A DNA stretch of 45,161 bases from CAZPZR01 sp964591105 (lineage in GTDB: Bacteria > Bacillota > Clostridia > Lachnospirales > Lachnospiraceae): contig CAZPZR010000006.1 of the NCBI GenBank assembly GCA_964591105.1, forward strand, positions 1 to 45,161. Direction: 5' to 3'. Below, in pieces: positions 23,720 to 32,316 of the stretch. A program made the position numbers and the translations under genes. Each line of letters opens with the position of its first letter. Positions within the stretch are counted from its first letter, which is position 1. Under the pieces are notes generated by a model. That model was not told the origin of the DNA. It saw only the letters and a program-made list of their open reading frames with translations, and made no database searches.

Positions 23720-24427
23720 TCATGAATCCTTTCTAAAGAGTATTCCTTCCTCCCGAAAACTTATATAGCAATTATTGCCAATAATGATGTGGTCTAACAA
23801 TTCTATTCCAATTAAGCTTCCTGCCTCTGCGATTCTCTTCGTTGCAAGGAGATCTTCCCGGCTTGGAGTCGGATCACCACTTGGATGATTATGCATAATT
23901 ACAATCGATACAGCATTCTTCTGTAACGCTTCTATAAATAATTCTCTTGGTGTGACCAAGGACGCATTAACAGTTCCTTTGAACACATCCTTGTCACCAA
24001 GCAGATTTGCTTTCGAATCAAGCATCAACATTTTCATATGTTCTTGTTTCTCGTGTCTCAAATCTTCCATATAGTACTGTGCAATCGTATCCGGAGACGA
24101 AAAACAAAGCAGCTTCTCTGCTTTTGCCTTCGCGAGTCGCTTTGCGAGCTCTGAAATGCACACAATCTGAACAGCCTTTACCGTTCCAATTCCTTTCATC
24201 TCTCGAAGCTTCTCAACAGAGAGCTGATGAATTCCCAGCAATCCTTCTTCCCCTGTCTGGTAAAGAATCCGATTCGCCAGTTCTATAACATTCTCTCCCT
24301 TTGTACCAGTTCTCAAAAGAACCGCCAGAAGTTCACTGTCACTCAGACTGGAGGCCCCACGCTTCAAGCATTTTTCATAAGGGCGCTCCTGTTCTGGAAT
24401 TTTTTTCATTTGGTTGGTTTGATTCAT
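23720..24427 (-). CDS. radC: RadC/YicR family JAMM-domain protein
   Basis: A conserved protein of 235 residues from the chosen start. A helix-hairpin-helix part (about 20-95, with LREMKGIGTVKAVQI) precedes a JAB1/MPN metalloprotease-like domain. The zinc motif HNHPSGDPTPSRED (His179, His181, Asp192) is intact. Despite its name a DNA-repair role is not supported in the literature, and its substrate is unknown. Position next to mreB is widely conserved. The start is uncertain: neither the ATG used nor a GTG 24 bases upstream has a good ribosome binding site. Confidence 0.92.
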   Translation of the reverse strand: MNQTNQMKKIPEQERPYEKCLKRGASSLSDSELLAVLLRTGTKGENVIELANRILYQTGEEGLLGIHQLSVEKLREMKGIGTVKAVQIVCISELAKRLAKAKAEKLLCFSSPDTIAQYYMEDLRHEKQEHMKMLMLDSKANLLGDKDVFKGTVNASLVTPRELFIEALQKNAVSIVIMHNHPSGDPTPSREDLLATKRIAEAGSLIGIELLDHIIIGNNCYISFREEGILFRKDS

Positions 24428-24461
24428 TTTATCTTCGGATTCGCACGACACGTATCAGAAC

Positions 24462-24722
24462 CTATAAGAAACGATAGATGATAATTGCAACCAACACCCC
24501 TATAATACTTGCAATCGTGATTTTAATCGTAAGGCCGAATGTGACCACCAATAATCCAAGGTTTAAGATCATCGGTTCGTCCAGACCAAATGACTGTCCA
24601 TAAGACAACCAACTCAGTGCCGGCACACCTTCTGCCATCATCCCGATGAAGCCTCCAAGCACAATTCCTGTTAAAAGCAACAGAAATAACGCCCAGGTGT
24701 TCTTGCTTCCATGTCCCTTCAT
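24462..24722 (-). CDS. DUF4321 small membrane protein heading the mre operon
   Basis: An 86-residue protein with membrane segments at about 9-30 and 52-82. The pattern NTWALFLLLLTGIVLGGFIG fits DUF4321, a clostridial family found beside radC and mreB. Function is unknown. GAGGAGG gives a strong ribosome binding site. It is the first gene after the operon promoter, so it is probably expressed at least as strongly as mreB. A link to elongation is inferred from synteny only. Confidence 0.78.
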   Translation of the reverse strand: MKGHGSKNTWALFLLLLTGIVLGGFIGMMAEGVPALSWLSYGQSFGLDEPMILNLGLLVVTFGLTIKITIASIIGVLVAIIIYRFL

Positions 24723-24764
24723 ATGTACTCCTCCTCACGTTTATCTCTTCGAAAAACTCAATAT

Positions 24765-24793
24765 ATTTTATCACATTTGAAAAAAGGTGTATA
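24765..24793 (-). promoter_or_regulatory. Candidate promoter of the DUF4321-radC-mre-min operon
   Basis: On the minus strand TATACA (24788-24793) and TAAAAT (24765-24770) are spaced by 17 bases. The -35 is a partial match. It lies about 43 bases before the DUF4321 start codon and directly after the hairpin that ends the upstream gene. Confidence 0.5.
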
Positions 24794-24822
24794 GACTTAA
24801 GCTATTAAAAATTTCTTAAGCC
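24794..24822 (-). terminator. Weak hairpin at the end of the FAD-protein gene
   Basis: GGCTTAAG pairs with CTTAAGTC (8 bp, one G-T) over a 13-base loop that contains five T. No T tract follows the stem. It includes the stop codon of the upstream gene and abuts the mre promoter, so termination may be partial. Confidence 0.35.
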
Positions 24823-26453
24823 TGTTCACACTTGTCGAATGGACGATAGTTTTGACAAATCTGCTCTGCCACCTTTAGTCCATCCATTGCAGCAGATGTA
24901 ATGCCGCCTGCGTATCCTGCACCTTCCCCGCAAGGATATAATCCTCGCACTTTGCTCTGCAGCGTTTCATCTCTCATAATCTTCACTGGAGAAGATGTTC
25001 GACTTTCCACCCCTGATAAAATCGCATCTTTTCTCGCATATCCATGAATCTTATGATCAAACTGACGAATTCCCTCTTCCAGAGATTCTGAAAGATACTC
25101 TGGGAAAATTGCTCGCACATTCGCCCACGTATATTCACCTTTCAATTGTGGCAGAAATTCTCCCGGCCCTTTGGATGGTTGATTCTGGCAGAAATCTTCA
25201 AAAAGCTGTACTGGAATTTTCCCTTTTCCTTCTCGATAAGCATTGGATTCCAATGTTCTCTGAAATTCCATCCCAGATAAGATTCCATTTACTCCATAAT
25301 CTTCTGGTGTCACAGTTACGATAACTGCGGAATTTGCATTTTTCCCGTCTCGACCACTGTAGCTCATTCCATTCACTGCCAGTCGCTGCTCTTCGGAAGA
25401 AGCATTCACTACATATCCTCCCGGACACATACAGAATGTATAGACTCCACGACCATTTTCAAGATTTACAGTCAACTTGTAAGGTGCTGCCGGTAAATCT
25501 TCTGGTTCTGCAATTCCATACTGGCTTTCGTTAATCAATGTTTGTGGGTGCTCCACACGAACACCTACTGCAAATGGCTTTGCTTCCATTGGAATCTGTT
25601 GTTCCAAAAGCATTTCAAAAGTGTCTCTTGCACTATGACCAATCGCAAGCACAACAAGCTCTGCCTGCAGTACCTGTGTCTCTCCTGTAAGACTATCCAG
25701 CACTTCGATGGCTGAAAGTTTTCGTCCTTCGCCTTCTTCCAGAACACGAAGATTCGTAACTTGTGAGTGAAATCTCACTTCTCCGCCAAATGCTTCAATC
25801 GCAGTTCTCATATTTTTTACAACTTTTGCCAGCACATCTGTCCCAATATGTGGTTTACTCTCATATTGTATCTTATCTGGGGCACCATATTTTGTAAAAA
25901 TACGTAGAACTTCTTGATTTCTTCCAAATTTATCATTTACCAAAGTGTTCAATTTTCCATCGGAAAATGTTCCTGCTCCGCCTTCTCCAAACTGGACATT
26001 GGACTGCTTATTCAAAATACCTTCATTCCAGAACTTCTCAACATCCACAATACGATCATCTACTGCAGCTCCGCGCTCCAGAAGAATTGGACGATATCCA
26101 AGTTTTGCCAACTGATATCCGCAGAACAACCCTGCCGGACCAGTTCCGATGATGATTGGACGTTCTTTCAATGGTTCCGTTCCCGTAGCCTCACAAGTAT
26201 AGCCTGCTGTTTTTGAAGGATTTACTTTCATAGCATTTTTCGGAAGCTTTTTGATACGTTCCTCATTTTTCACTTCCACAGCTACCGTGTAGACATGATA
26301 AAGCTGAGGTTTTTTTCTTGCATCCAAAGATTTTTTTAAGATGCGAAAAGATATTAAATCTTTTTCGCGCACACGAAGAAGCTTTAATACCTTTTCCTTT
26401 AATCGTTCCTCTGTATGAGGAATTTCTATTTTTATCTGACTAATCTGAATCAT
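24816..26453 (-). CDS. FAD-dependent dehydrogenase, COG2509 type
   Basis: A 545-residue flavoprotein of uncharacterised function. The first 90 residues are a small alpha/beta domain (KIEIPHTEERL, then LRVREKDLISFRILKKSLDARK) typical of COG2509. The dinucleotide motif IIIGTGPAGL (101-110) follows. QFGEGGAGTFSDGKLN and the C-terminal YPCGEGAGYAGGITSAAMDG are family hallmarks that bind FAD. It lies nine bases downstream of another FAD protein gene, so the two may act together. No partner that would reveal a substrate is seen. Confidence 0.85.
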   Translation of the reverse strand: MIQISQIKIEIPHTEERLKEKVLKLLRVREKDLISFRILKKSLDARKKPQLYHVYTVAVEVKNEERIKKLPKNAMKVNPSKTAGYTCEATGTEPLKERPIIIGTGPAGLFCGYQLAKLGYRPILLERGAAVDDRIVDVEKFWNEGILNKQSNVQFGEGGAGTFSDGKLNTLVNDKFGRNQEVLRIFTKYGAPDKIQYESKPHIGTDVLAKVVKNMRTAIEAFGGEVRFHSQVTNLRVLEEGEGRKLSAIEVLDSLTGETQVLQAELVVLAIGHSARDTFEMLLEQQIPMEAKPFAVGVRVEHPQTLINESQYGIAEPEDLPAAPYKLTVNLENGRGVYTFCMCPGGYVVNASSEEQRLAVNGMSYSGRDGKNANSAVIVTVTPEDYGVNGILSGMEFQRTLESNAYREGKGKIPVQLFEDFCQNQPSKGPGEFLPQLKGEYTWANVRAIFPEYLSESLEEGIRQFDHKIHGYARKDAILSGVESRTSSPVKIMRDETLQSKVRGLYPCGEGAGYAGGITSAAMDGLKVAEQICQNYRPFDKCEQA

Positions 26454-26462
26454 ATTAATCTC

Positions 26463-27686
26463 CTAATTTCCTGCATGTGTACCGGCAATCTTTCCAGTTG
26501 CCCATGCCCACTGAAGGTTATAACCGCCACAGATTCCATCTACATCCAGAAGTTCTCCAACAAGGTAAAGGCCTTCCACAAGTTTCGACTCCATGGTTTC
26601 TGGATTTACCTCATCCAAGCACACACCACCTGCACACACTTGTGCATTTTCAAATCCATTTGTTTCCGTGACCGTAAGGCGCGTGTGTTTGCAGCGCTGC
26701 ATCAGAATCTGCATATCTTTTTCTGTAAGCTCTGCCACCATTTTACCAGATGGAATACAGGCAATTTCCAGAATTCGCGGAATCAGCTTCTGATTGAAAA
26801 TTCCTGTAAGGAATTCAGTAACACTCCACTGCATACATTGTGCTCTTCTGTTCTGCATGAATGTCTGCCACTGCATCTCATCCATGTATGGTACAAAGTC
26901 AACCTCTACTTCTGCTTTTCGCTGATAGTACAGTGCCTTTGCAAGATAACGGCTGACCTGGAATACTGGGATTCCAGAGATACCATATGCCGTCAGCTGA
27001 AGTTCTCCTGTATCACTGGCAACAAGTTTTTCTCCGTCATATGCAGAGATTTTCCCGTCCAGTCGAACTCCTGCTGCCTTCTGCAACGGATTTTTTCTTG
27101 TCTTTAACTGCACAAGCGCCGGAACTACTGGAGAAAGATGGTGTCCAAATTTTTTCGCAAGACGATAACCACTTCCATCCGAACCAAGCACACTTGCTGC
27201 TTTCCCACCTGTTGCAAGAATCACACAATCTGCTTGGAATTTGCCTTTCGAAGTCTGAATCTGAAATCCTTTGTTTCCTTTCTGAATTTCCTTCACTGCA
27301 ACTTCTGTATGCACCTCTACTCCCAGGTGTTCCAATCTCATCTGTAACATCTCCAAAATTGTCGTCGCCTGATCACTTCTTGGATAAATGTATCCGTTTC
27401 TGGACTTCATCAGCACCCCAAGCTTTTCAAAAAAATCCATGGTATCTTTCTCCGTAAATTGGTCCAAAATCGGAGCAATTGCTTCTGGGGTATCACTGCG
27501 GAAACAGGAAAGTTCCATATATTTATTTGTTAGGTTGCAGCGACCATTTCCTGTAGAAAGAATCTTCTTTCCAATTCGTTCCTTCTGCTCCAGAATCATC
27601 ACCTGCGCATGAGGATTTGTCGTCGCTGCTGCAATTGCGGCAAACATCCCGGAGGCTCCGCCGCCAATAATCGCAACACGTTTCAT
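26463..27686 (-). CDS. HI0933/BaiN-family FAD-dependent oxidoreductase
   Basis: A 407-residue flavoprotein of the HI0933-like family, which includes BaiN, a bile-acid reductase of gut clostridia. Function in this organism is not known and most members are uncharacterised. FAD binding is shown by VAIIGGGASGM (4-14), STGNGRCNLTN and the C-terminal GEllDVDGICGGYNLQWAWATG-like stretch. The start is the ATG six bases after GGAG; an ATG four codons upstream has no such site. It is followed by the COG2509 flavoprotein and preceded by a PLP enzyme gene. Confidence 0.85.
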   Translation of the reverse strand: MKRVAIIGGGASGMFAAIAAATTNPHAQVMILEQKERIGKKILSTGNGRCNLTNKYMELSCFRSDTPEAIAPILDQFTEKDTMDFFEKLGVLMKSRNGYIYPRSDQATTILEMLQMRLEHLGVEVHTEVAVKEIQKGNKGFQIQTSKGKFQADCVILATGGKAASVLGSDGSGYRLAKKFGHHLSPVVPALVQLKTRKNPLQKAAGVRLDGKISAYDGEKLVASDTGELQLTAYGISGIPVFQVSRYLAKALYYQRKAEVEVDFVPYMDEMQWQTFMQNRRAQCMQWSVTEFLTGIFNQKLIPRILEIACIPSGKMVAELTEKDMQILMQRCKHTRLTVTETNGFENAQVCAGGVCLDEVNPETMESKLVEGLYLVGELLDVDGICGGYNLQWAWATGKIAGTHAGN

Positions 27687-27705
27687 GGGCTTCTCCATTC
27701 TTATT

Positions 27706-28989
27706 CTATAAAGTAACCAATCCTTCTCTTACCATGTATTCCAGAGACATTAAGATTCCAAGTTTTGCATGTGGCCATGTAAGTCCACCCTGGAAATATA
27801 CAGCATATGGCTCCCTCATTGGTCCATCTGCACTCAACTCAATGGAAGATCCCTGAACGAAAGCTCCTGCTGCCATAATTACATCACTGTCATATCCAGC
27901 CATCTCAGATGGTTCTGGCACTACGTAAGAATCTACTGCCGCTGCTGCCTGAATTCCACGACAGAAGGCAACCAATCCTTCTGGAGTTCCAAGTGTCACA
28001 GCCTGAATAATATCATGTCTGCTCTCTGTTCCATTTGGAATAACAGAAAATCCAAGACGTTCATAAATATTCGCAGCCAAGATTGCACCTTTCAGTGCAC
28101 TCGCAACTACTGTAGGAGAAAGGAAGAATCCCTGGAAGAATGCCTGGTTTACTCCAAGTGTAGCTCCGACTTCTTTTCCAAGTCCTGGGGAAGTCAGACG
28201 GCAGGCACAATTTTCAATCAAATCTGCTCTACCAGCAACATAACCACCGATTGGTGCAAGTCCACCACCTGGGTTTTTGATAAGAGATCCTACTACCATA
28301 TCTGCACCCACATCACTTGGTTCTATTGTTTCTACAAATTCTCCATAGCAGTTATCTACCATACAGATGACTTCCGGTTTGATTTCTTTTATAAATGCAA
28401 TCAGTTCTCCAATCTGTTTCACAGAGAAACTTGGTCTTGTCTGATAGCCTTTGGAACGCTGGATTGTCACTAATTTTGTCTTTTCATTGATTGCTTTTTT
28501 AATATTTTCATAGTCGAAAGTTCCGTCTGGAAGTAAATCTACCTGATTGTAAGTAATTCCATATTCTGCAAGTGAACCGTTGGATGGACGAATTCCAATC
28601 ACTTCTTCCAAAGTATCGTATGGTCTTCCAACTGGTGACATTACTTCATCTCCAGGACGAAGATTCGCACTGAGTGCAAGATACAACGCATGAGTTCCAC
28701 AGGTAATCTGTGGTCTTACTAATGCATCTTCTGTATGGAACACAGATGCATAAACCGCTTCTAATACGTCACGTCCGCGGTCATCGTGTCCATATCCACT
28801 TGTGGCATTAAAGCAAGTTGCACTGACATGATTGTCCTGCATTGCTTTCACAACTTTTAACTGATTGTATTCTGCGACTCTATCAATTTCGTCAAATCTT
28901 TCCTTTAATTCTGCTTCTATCTTGCTGCCAAATTCCAAAACGGATTCTCTGACGCCAAGTTCTCGATAAATATCCTTATTCTGAATCAT
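27706..28989 (-). CDS. Methionine gamma-lyase/aluminium-resistance family PLP protein
   Basis: A 427-residue PLP enzyme of the PF06838 type (YnbB in Bacillus). Family members are named after methionine gamma-lyase and aluminium resistance, but the reaction is poorly established. TSGYGHDDRGRD (63-73) and the cofactor Lys238 in GSLIKNPGGG mark the family; MVDNCYGEFVE holds the Asp that contacts the pyridine nitrogen. In Bacillus ynbB lies near miaA and hfq, and miaA is indeed two genes upstream here. No hfq is seen. Confidence 0.9.
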   Translation of the reverse strand: MIQNKDIYRELGVRESVLEFGSKIEAELKERFDEIDRVAEYNQLKVVKAMQDNHVSATCFNATSGYGHDDRGRDVLEAVYASVFHTEDALVRPQITCGTHALYLALSANLRPGDEVMSPVGRPYDTLEEVIGIRPSNGSLAEYGITYNQVDLLPDGTFDYENIKKAINEKTKLVTIQRSKGYQTRPSFSVKQIGELIAFIKEIKPEVICMVDNCYGEFVETIEPSDVGADMVVGSLIKNPGGGLAPIGGYVAGRADLIENCACRLTSPGLGKEVGATLGVNQAFFQGFFLSPTVVASALKGAILAANIYERLGFSVIPNGTESRHDIIQAVTLGTPEGLVAFCRGIQAAAAVDSYVVPEPSEMAGYDSDVIMAAGAFVQGSSIELSADGPMREPYAVYFQGGLTWPHAKLGILMSLEYMVREGLVTL

Positions 28990-29004
28990 CTCTATTTCCT
29001 CCCT

Positions 29005-29307
29005 TTATCTTGCATTTGTATCCATGATCAATGTCTTCATATTTGCAACACGCGCGTCAAACTCTGGGTTTAACGGTGGAATCTCAAGTACCACATCTGC
29101 TGCCTTTCGGTATTGTTTCATGTCATACAGCAGTGCTGCCTGATTCAAGTGAAACATTGCCAGTTCTCCTTCATTTTCAATCAATGGTTTTAACTCCATC
29201 AACTGCTTGTACGTAGACTTTGCATTGTGTGTGGTTGCATACAATTCCATCAACGTATTCATTTTTCCTAAAAACTTCGACTTTCTTCGGAACAGTCTTC
29301 GAAGCAT
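29005..29307 (-). CDS. Small TPR-like protein of unknown function
   Basis: A 100-residue soluble helical protein. A basic start (MLRRLFRRKSKF) is followed by helices resembling one or two tetratricopeptide units (LMELKPLIENEGELAMFHLNQ and YDMKQYRKAADVV in outline). I do not recognise the family. GGAGGG six bases before the ATG lies inside the end of miaA, giving a 40-base overlap, so translation is probably coupled to miaA. TPR-like helices suggest a protein-binding role (inference). Confidence 0.6.
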   Translation of the reverse strand: MLRRLFRRKSKFLGKMNTLMELYATTHNAKSTYKQLMELKPLIENEGELAMFHLNQAALLYDMKQYRKAADVVLEIPPLNPEFDARVANMKTLIMDTNAR

Positions 29308-30242
29308 ATGATTCCCTCCATGTGTTTTAACATTGTATCTAAAATAAGTGTTTCATCATAGTTGCATGCTTGTTTATCAATCCAGATCACTTCGCGCTCC
29401 CGCTTAAACCAGGTAAGCTGACGCTTTGCAAAATGTCTGGTATCTCGCTTAATCTTATAGATTGCTTCATCCAAAGAAATCTCTCCATCCAGATATTCCA
29501 GGATTTCTTTATATCCCAGTCCCTGCATTGATACCATATCTTTGGTATAACCCTTTGCTTTTAAAGCTTTGACTTCTTCTAATAAGCCTTCCTCCATCAT
29601 CGCATCGACACGGCGATTGATTCGATCATACAAGTGTTTTCTGTCGTCATTTAGTACAAAATAACGGAATTCGTATGGAGATTCTTTTTCTCGTTCTTTT
29701 TCGTTATGCTCAGAAATTTTCGTTCCTGTCTGCTTATAGAACTCCAACGCACGAATGACACGCTTTACATTATTCGCGTGAATTGTATCTGCCGAAGCCG
29801 GATCTACTTCCCGAAGTTTTTCGTGTAATGCTTCCGCACCGTGAGTTTCTGCATATGCCTCTAATTGCTCTCGGTATTCATGATCTCCGTCATTTTCTGT
29901 AAAATCTATATCGTACAGAAGTGCTTGAATGTAAAATCCTGTCCCTCCAACTACGATTGGAATGTGTCCATTGGCATAAATCTGTTCCATCGCCTGTTTT
30001 GCCATTTGCTGAAAACGAACAACATGGAACTCTTCTGCCGGTTCTAACACATCTACCAGGTAGTGTGGCACGCCATCCATCTCTTCTGGACGAATCTTCG
30101 CAGAGCCGATATCCATTTCCTTATACACTTGCATCGAATCTGCGGAAATGATCTCTCCCCCGATTGCTTTTGCAAGTCCAATCGATGCCTTTGTCTTCCC
30201 AACTGCTGTCGGGCCAGTCAAAATGATTAATGGTTTTTTCAT
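29268..30242 (-). CDS. miaA: tRNA dimethylallyltransferase MiaA
   Basis: Adds a dimethylallyl group to N6 of A37 in tRNAs that read UNN codons. The product is the substrate of MiaB, also in this window. The 324-residue protein has the P-loop GPTAVGKT (10-17), SADSMQVYKEMDIGSAK with the catalytic Asp, and GGTGFYIQALLY. RDTRHFAKRQLTWF near the C-terminus is diagnostic. It lies two bases after mutL and overlaps the next small gene. Confidence 0.97.
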   Translation of the reverse strand: MKKPLIILTGPTAVGKTKASIGLAKAIGGEIISADSMQVYKEMDIGSAKIRPEEMDGVPHYLVDVLEPAEEFHVVRFQQMAKQAMEQIYANGHIPIVVGGTGFYIQALLYDIDFTENDGDHEYREQLEAYAETHGAEALHEKLREVDPASADTIHANNVKRVIRALEFYKQTGTKISEHNEKEREKESPYEFRYFVLNDDRKHLYDRINRRVDAMMEEGLLEEVKALKAKGYTKDMVSMQGLGYKEILEYLDGEISLDEAIYKIKRDTRHFAKRQLTWFKREREVIWIDKQACNYDETLILDTMLKHMEGIICFEDCSEESRSF

Positions 30243-30244
30243 TC

Positions 30245-32314
30245 TTACAAAATCCTCTTAAATTTCTTTTCCAGTTCTTTCTTTGACATTGCAATGATTG
30301 TTGGTCGCCCATGTGGACAGTGATATGGATTCTCCAACAGAAGTAATTCCCCAATCAGGGCATCCACTTCTGAAGCAGACAACTTCATATTGCCCTTTAC
30401 GGCCGCTTTGCAGGACATAGATGCCACTTTTTCATCAATAATGTCTGCTGCCTGATTGCGGCGAATCTCATCGGACAAACTGTCAATCATTTCCATCAAA
30501 AGTTCTTTTTTCGCGATTCCAAACAAGTTGTCTGGCACTGCGCGTACCGCATAGGACTCCTGCCCAAATTCTTCAATCTCGAATCCAATTCTAGTGAACT
30601 GATCCATATATGTCTGCAGCAGTTCCTGTTCTTGCATGGTCAAATTCAAAATAATCGGTGGACTGATAATCTGAGACGTAAACTCTCTTGTTTTCATCCC
30701 ACGAATCGTCTTTTCATAAAGCACACGCTCATGAGCCGCATGCTGATCAATAATATACAGGTTCTCATGATACTCTACTAACCAGTAAGTGTCAAATACC
30801 TGTCCAATCAATTTATATTCTGCTCGAATTTCTGGCTTTAACAGTCGTTCTTCGAACAAGTTTAACTGATGAGCAGGTTCCTCTTCCTTCTGCACTTTGC
30901 GCGGTTTTACAGGCTCCGCTGCTTTTTCTTCCGAAGCAATGCGGTAGTTTACTGCTTCTCGAATTCGATCCGCCTGTACTTCTGGCTTGAATACCGCTGT
31001 GCGATCCTTCACTTCTGCAGAAGAATTCTGTGCATGATAGGAAGCCACACGCTTCTTCATCTGCTCCATAAAGTAATCCAGGTTACGTTCCCCTGCCGGT
31101 GGAACAGCCTTCTTCGATGTCACTGGAACTTCCCGTCTCTGTGGAGTTTGCACTGGAACCGACGCCTGTTTTGGCGCTGTCGGAATCGGATGCACCGGCT
31201 GACGTTTTGGTTCTTCCGGAAGTCGATGAAGTTCTACCGGTTCCTCTGTTTTTGGCTTTTCTGGTTGCTTCACTGCCGGTGGATCTGCTGCCTTCGGTAC
31301 ATCTAACGTAACACGCGGAATCAGTTCCTCTGCATGAAGTCCACGGTCTACCGCCGCATATACTGCATTGTATACCGCCTGCTGATTGTGAAAACGCAGT
31401 TCCATCTTTGTCGGATGTACGTTTACATCTACATATTCCCCCTCTACTTCCATATGTAGCACAACAAATGGATACTTATGCTGCATGGTGAAGCCTTTAT
31501 ATGCATCTTCAATGGCTTTGTAAATAATATTGCTTTTCACATAACGGCCATTGATAAAATAATTTTCAAAGTTACGATTTCCACGGGAAACCAGCGGTGC
31601 CCCCAAAAATCCTGTGATTTTCATTCCATCCAGTTCTTCCTGAACTTCTAGAAGATTCGATGCAATCTCACGTCCATAAATATGATAGATTACATCCCGA
31701 AGTTTTCCATTCCCAGAAGTATGAAGTTTTGACTGTCCATTATTGATAAACTGGAAGGAAATCTCTGGGTGGGAAAGTGCAAGTCTTGTCATCAATTCTC
31801 CCACATGGCTCGCCTCTGTCATTGGCGTCTTCAGAAATTTTCTTCTAGCCGGAGTATTATAGAACAACTGACGAATCAAAAAGGTCGTTCCATTCGGTGC
31901 TCCCGTATCTTCGTAGGCTTCTTCTTTCCCTCCGGAAATACAGTATCTTGTTCCGAATACATCGTCCTTTGTCTTCGTAATCAATTCCACTTGCGCAATT
32001 GCAGAAATACTGGAAAGCGCCTCTCCGCGGAACCCCAGAGATGCAACATGGGTCAAATCTTCCGCTGTTCGAATCTTGCTGGTAGAATGGCGCAAAAACG
32101 CAGATGGAACTTCTGATTTTTCAATCCCACATCCATTGTCTGCAATTCGAATGAAAGAGATTCCTCCTTCTTTGATTTCCACTGTGATTGCGGTCGCGCC
32201 GGCATCAATTGCATTTTCCACCAGTTCCTTTACAACAGACGCTGGTCGTTCTACCACTTCACCGGCAGCAATCTTATCAATGGTAATTTGATCTAATACT
32301 TGAATCTTACTCAT
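30245..32314 (-). CDS. mutL: DNA mismatch repair protein MutL (endonuclease type)
   Basis: Couples MutS mismatch recognition to strand removal. The 689-residue protein has a GHKL ATPase domain (ELVENAIDAG 30-39, DNGCGI 59-64, GFRGEAL 94-100). A Pro/Lys/Glu-rich linker spans about 345-490. The C-terminal metal-dependent nicking domain carries DQHAAHERVLYE (523-534), SCK near 635 and CPHGRP (666-671). These motifs mean it is a latent endonuclease, as expected where MutH is missing. The ATG has AGGTGG five bases upstream; the gap to mutS is two bases. Confidence 0.97.
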   Translation of the reverse strand: MSKIQVLDQITIDKIAAGEVVERPASVVKELVENAIDAGATAITVEIKEGGISFIRIADNGCGIEKSEVPSAFLRHSTSKIRTAEDLTHVASLGFRGEALSSISAIAQVELITKTKDDVFGTRYCISGGKEEAYEDTGAPNGTTFLIRQLFYNTPARRKFLKTPMTEASHVGELMTRLALSHPEISFQFINNGQSKLHTSGNGKLRDVIYHIYGREIASNLLEVQEELDGMKITGFLGAPLVSRGNRNFENYFINGRYVKSNIIYKAIEDAYKGFTMQHKYPFVVLHMEVEGEYVDVNVHPTKMELRFHNQQAVYNAVYAAVDRGLHAEELIPRVTLDVPKAADPPAVKQPEKPKTEEPVELHRLPEEPKRQPVHPIPTAPKQASVPVQTPQRREVPVTSKKAVPPAGERNLDYFMEQMKKRVASYHAQNSSAEVKDRTAVFKPEVQADRIREAVNYRIASEEKAAEPVKPRKVQKEEEPAHQLNLFEERLLKPEIRAEYKLIGQVFDTYWLVEYHENLYIIDQHAAHERVLYEKTIRGMKTREFTSQIISPPIILNLTMQEQELLQTYMDQFTRIGFEIEEFGQESYAVRAVPDNLFGIAKKELLMEMIDSLSDEIRRNQAADIIDEKVASMSCKAAVKGNMKLSASEVDALIGELLLLENPYHCPHGRPTIIAMSKKELEKKFKRIL

Positions 32315-32316
32315 AT

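Noticed and set aside
26415..27107. Long plus-strand open frame opposite the two FAD-protein genes
   Set aside because: It is antisense to well-supported flavoprotein genes, has no ribosome binding site and a Cys/His-rich composition typical of a shadow frame.
30900..31310. Repetitive composition in the middle of mutL
   Set aside because: It is the Pro/Lys/Glu-rich interdomain linker normal for MutL, not a separate repeat or insertion.
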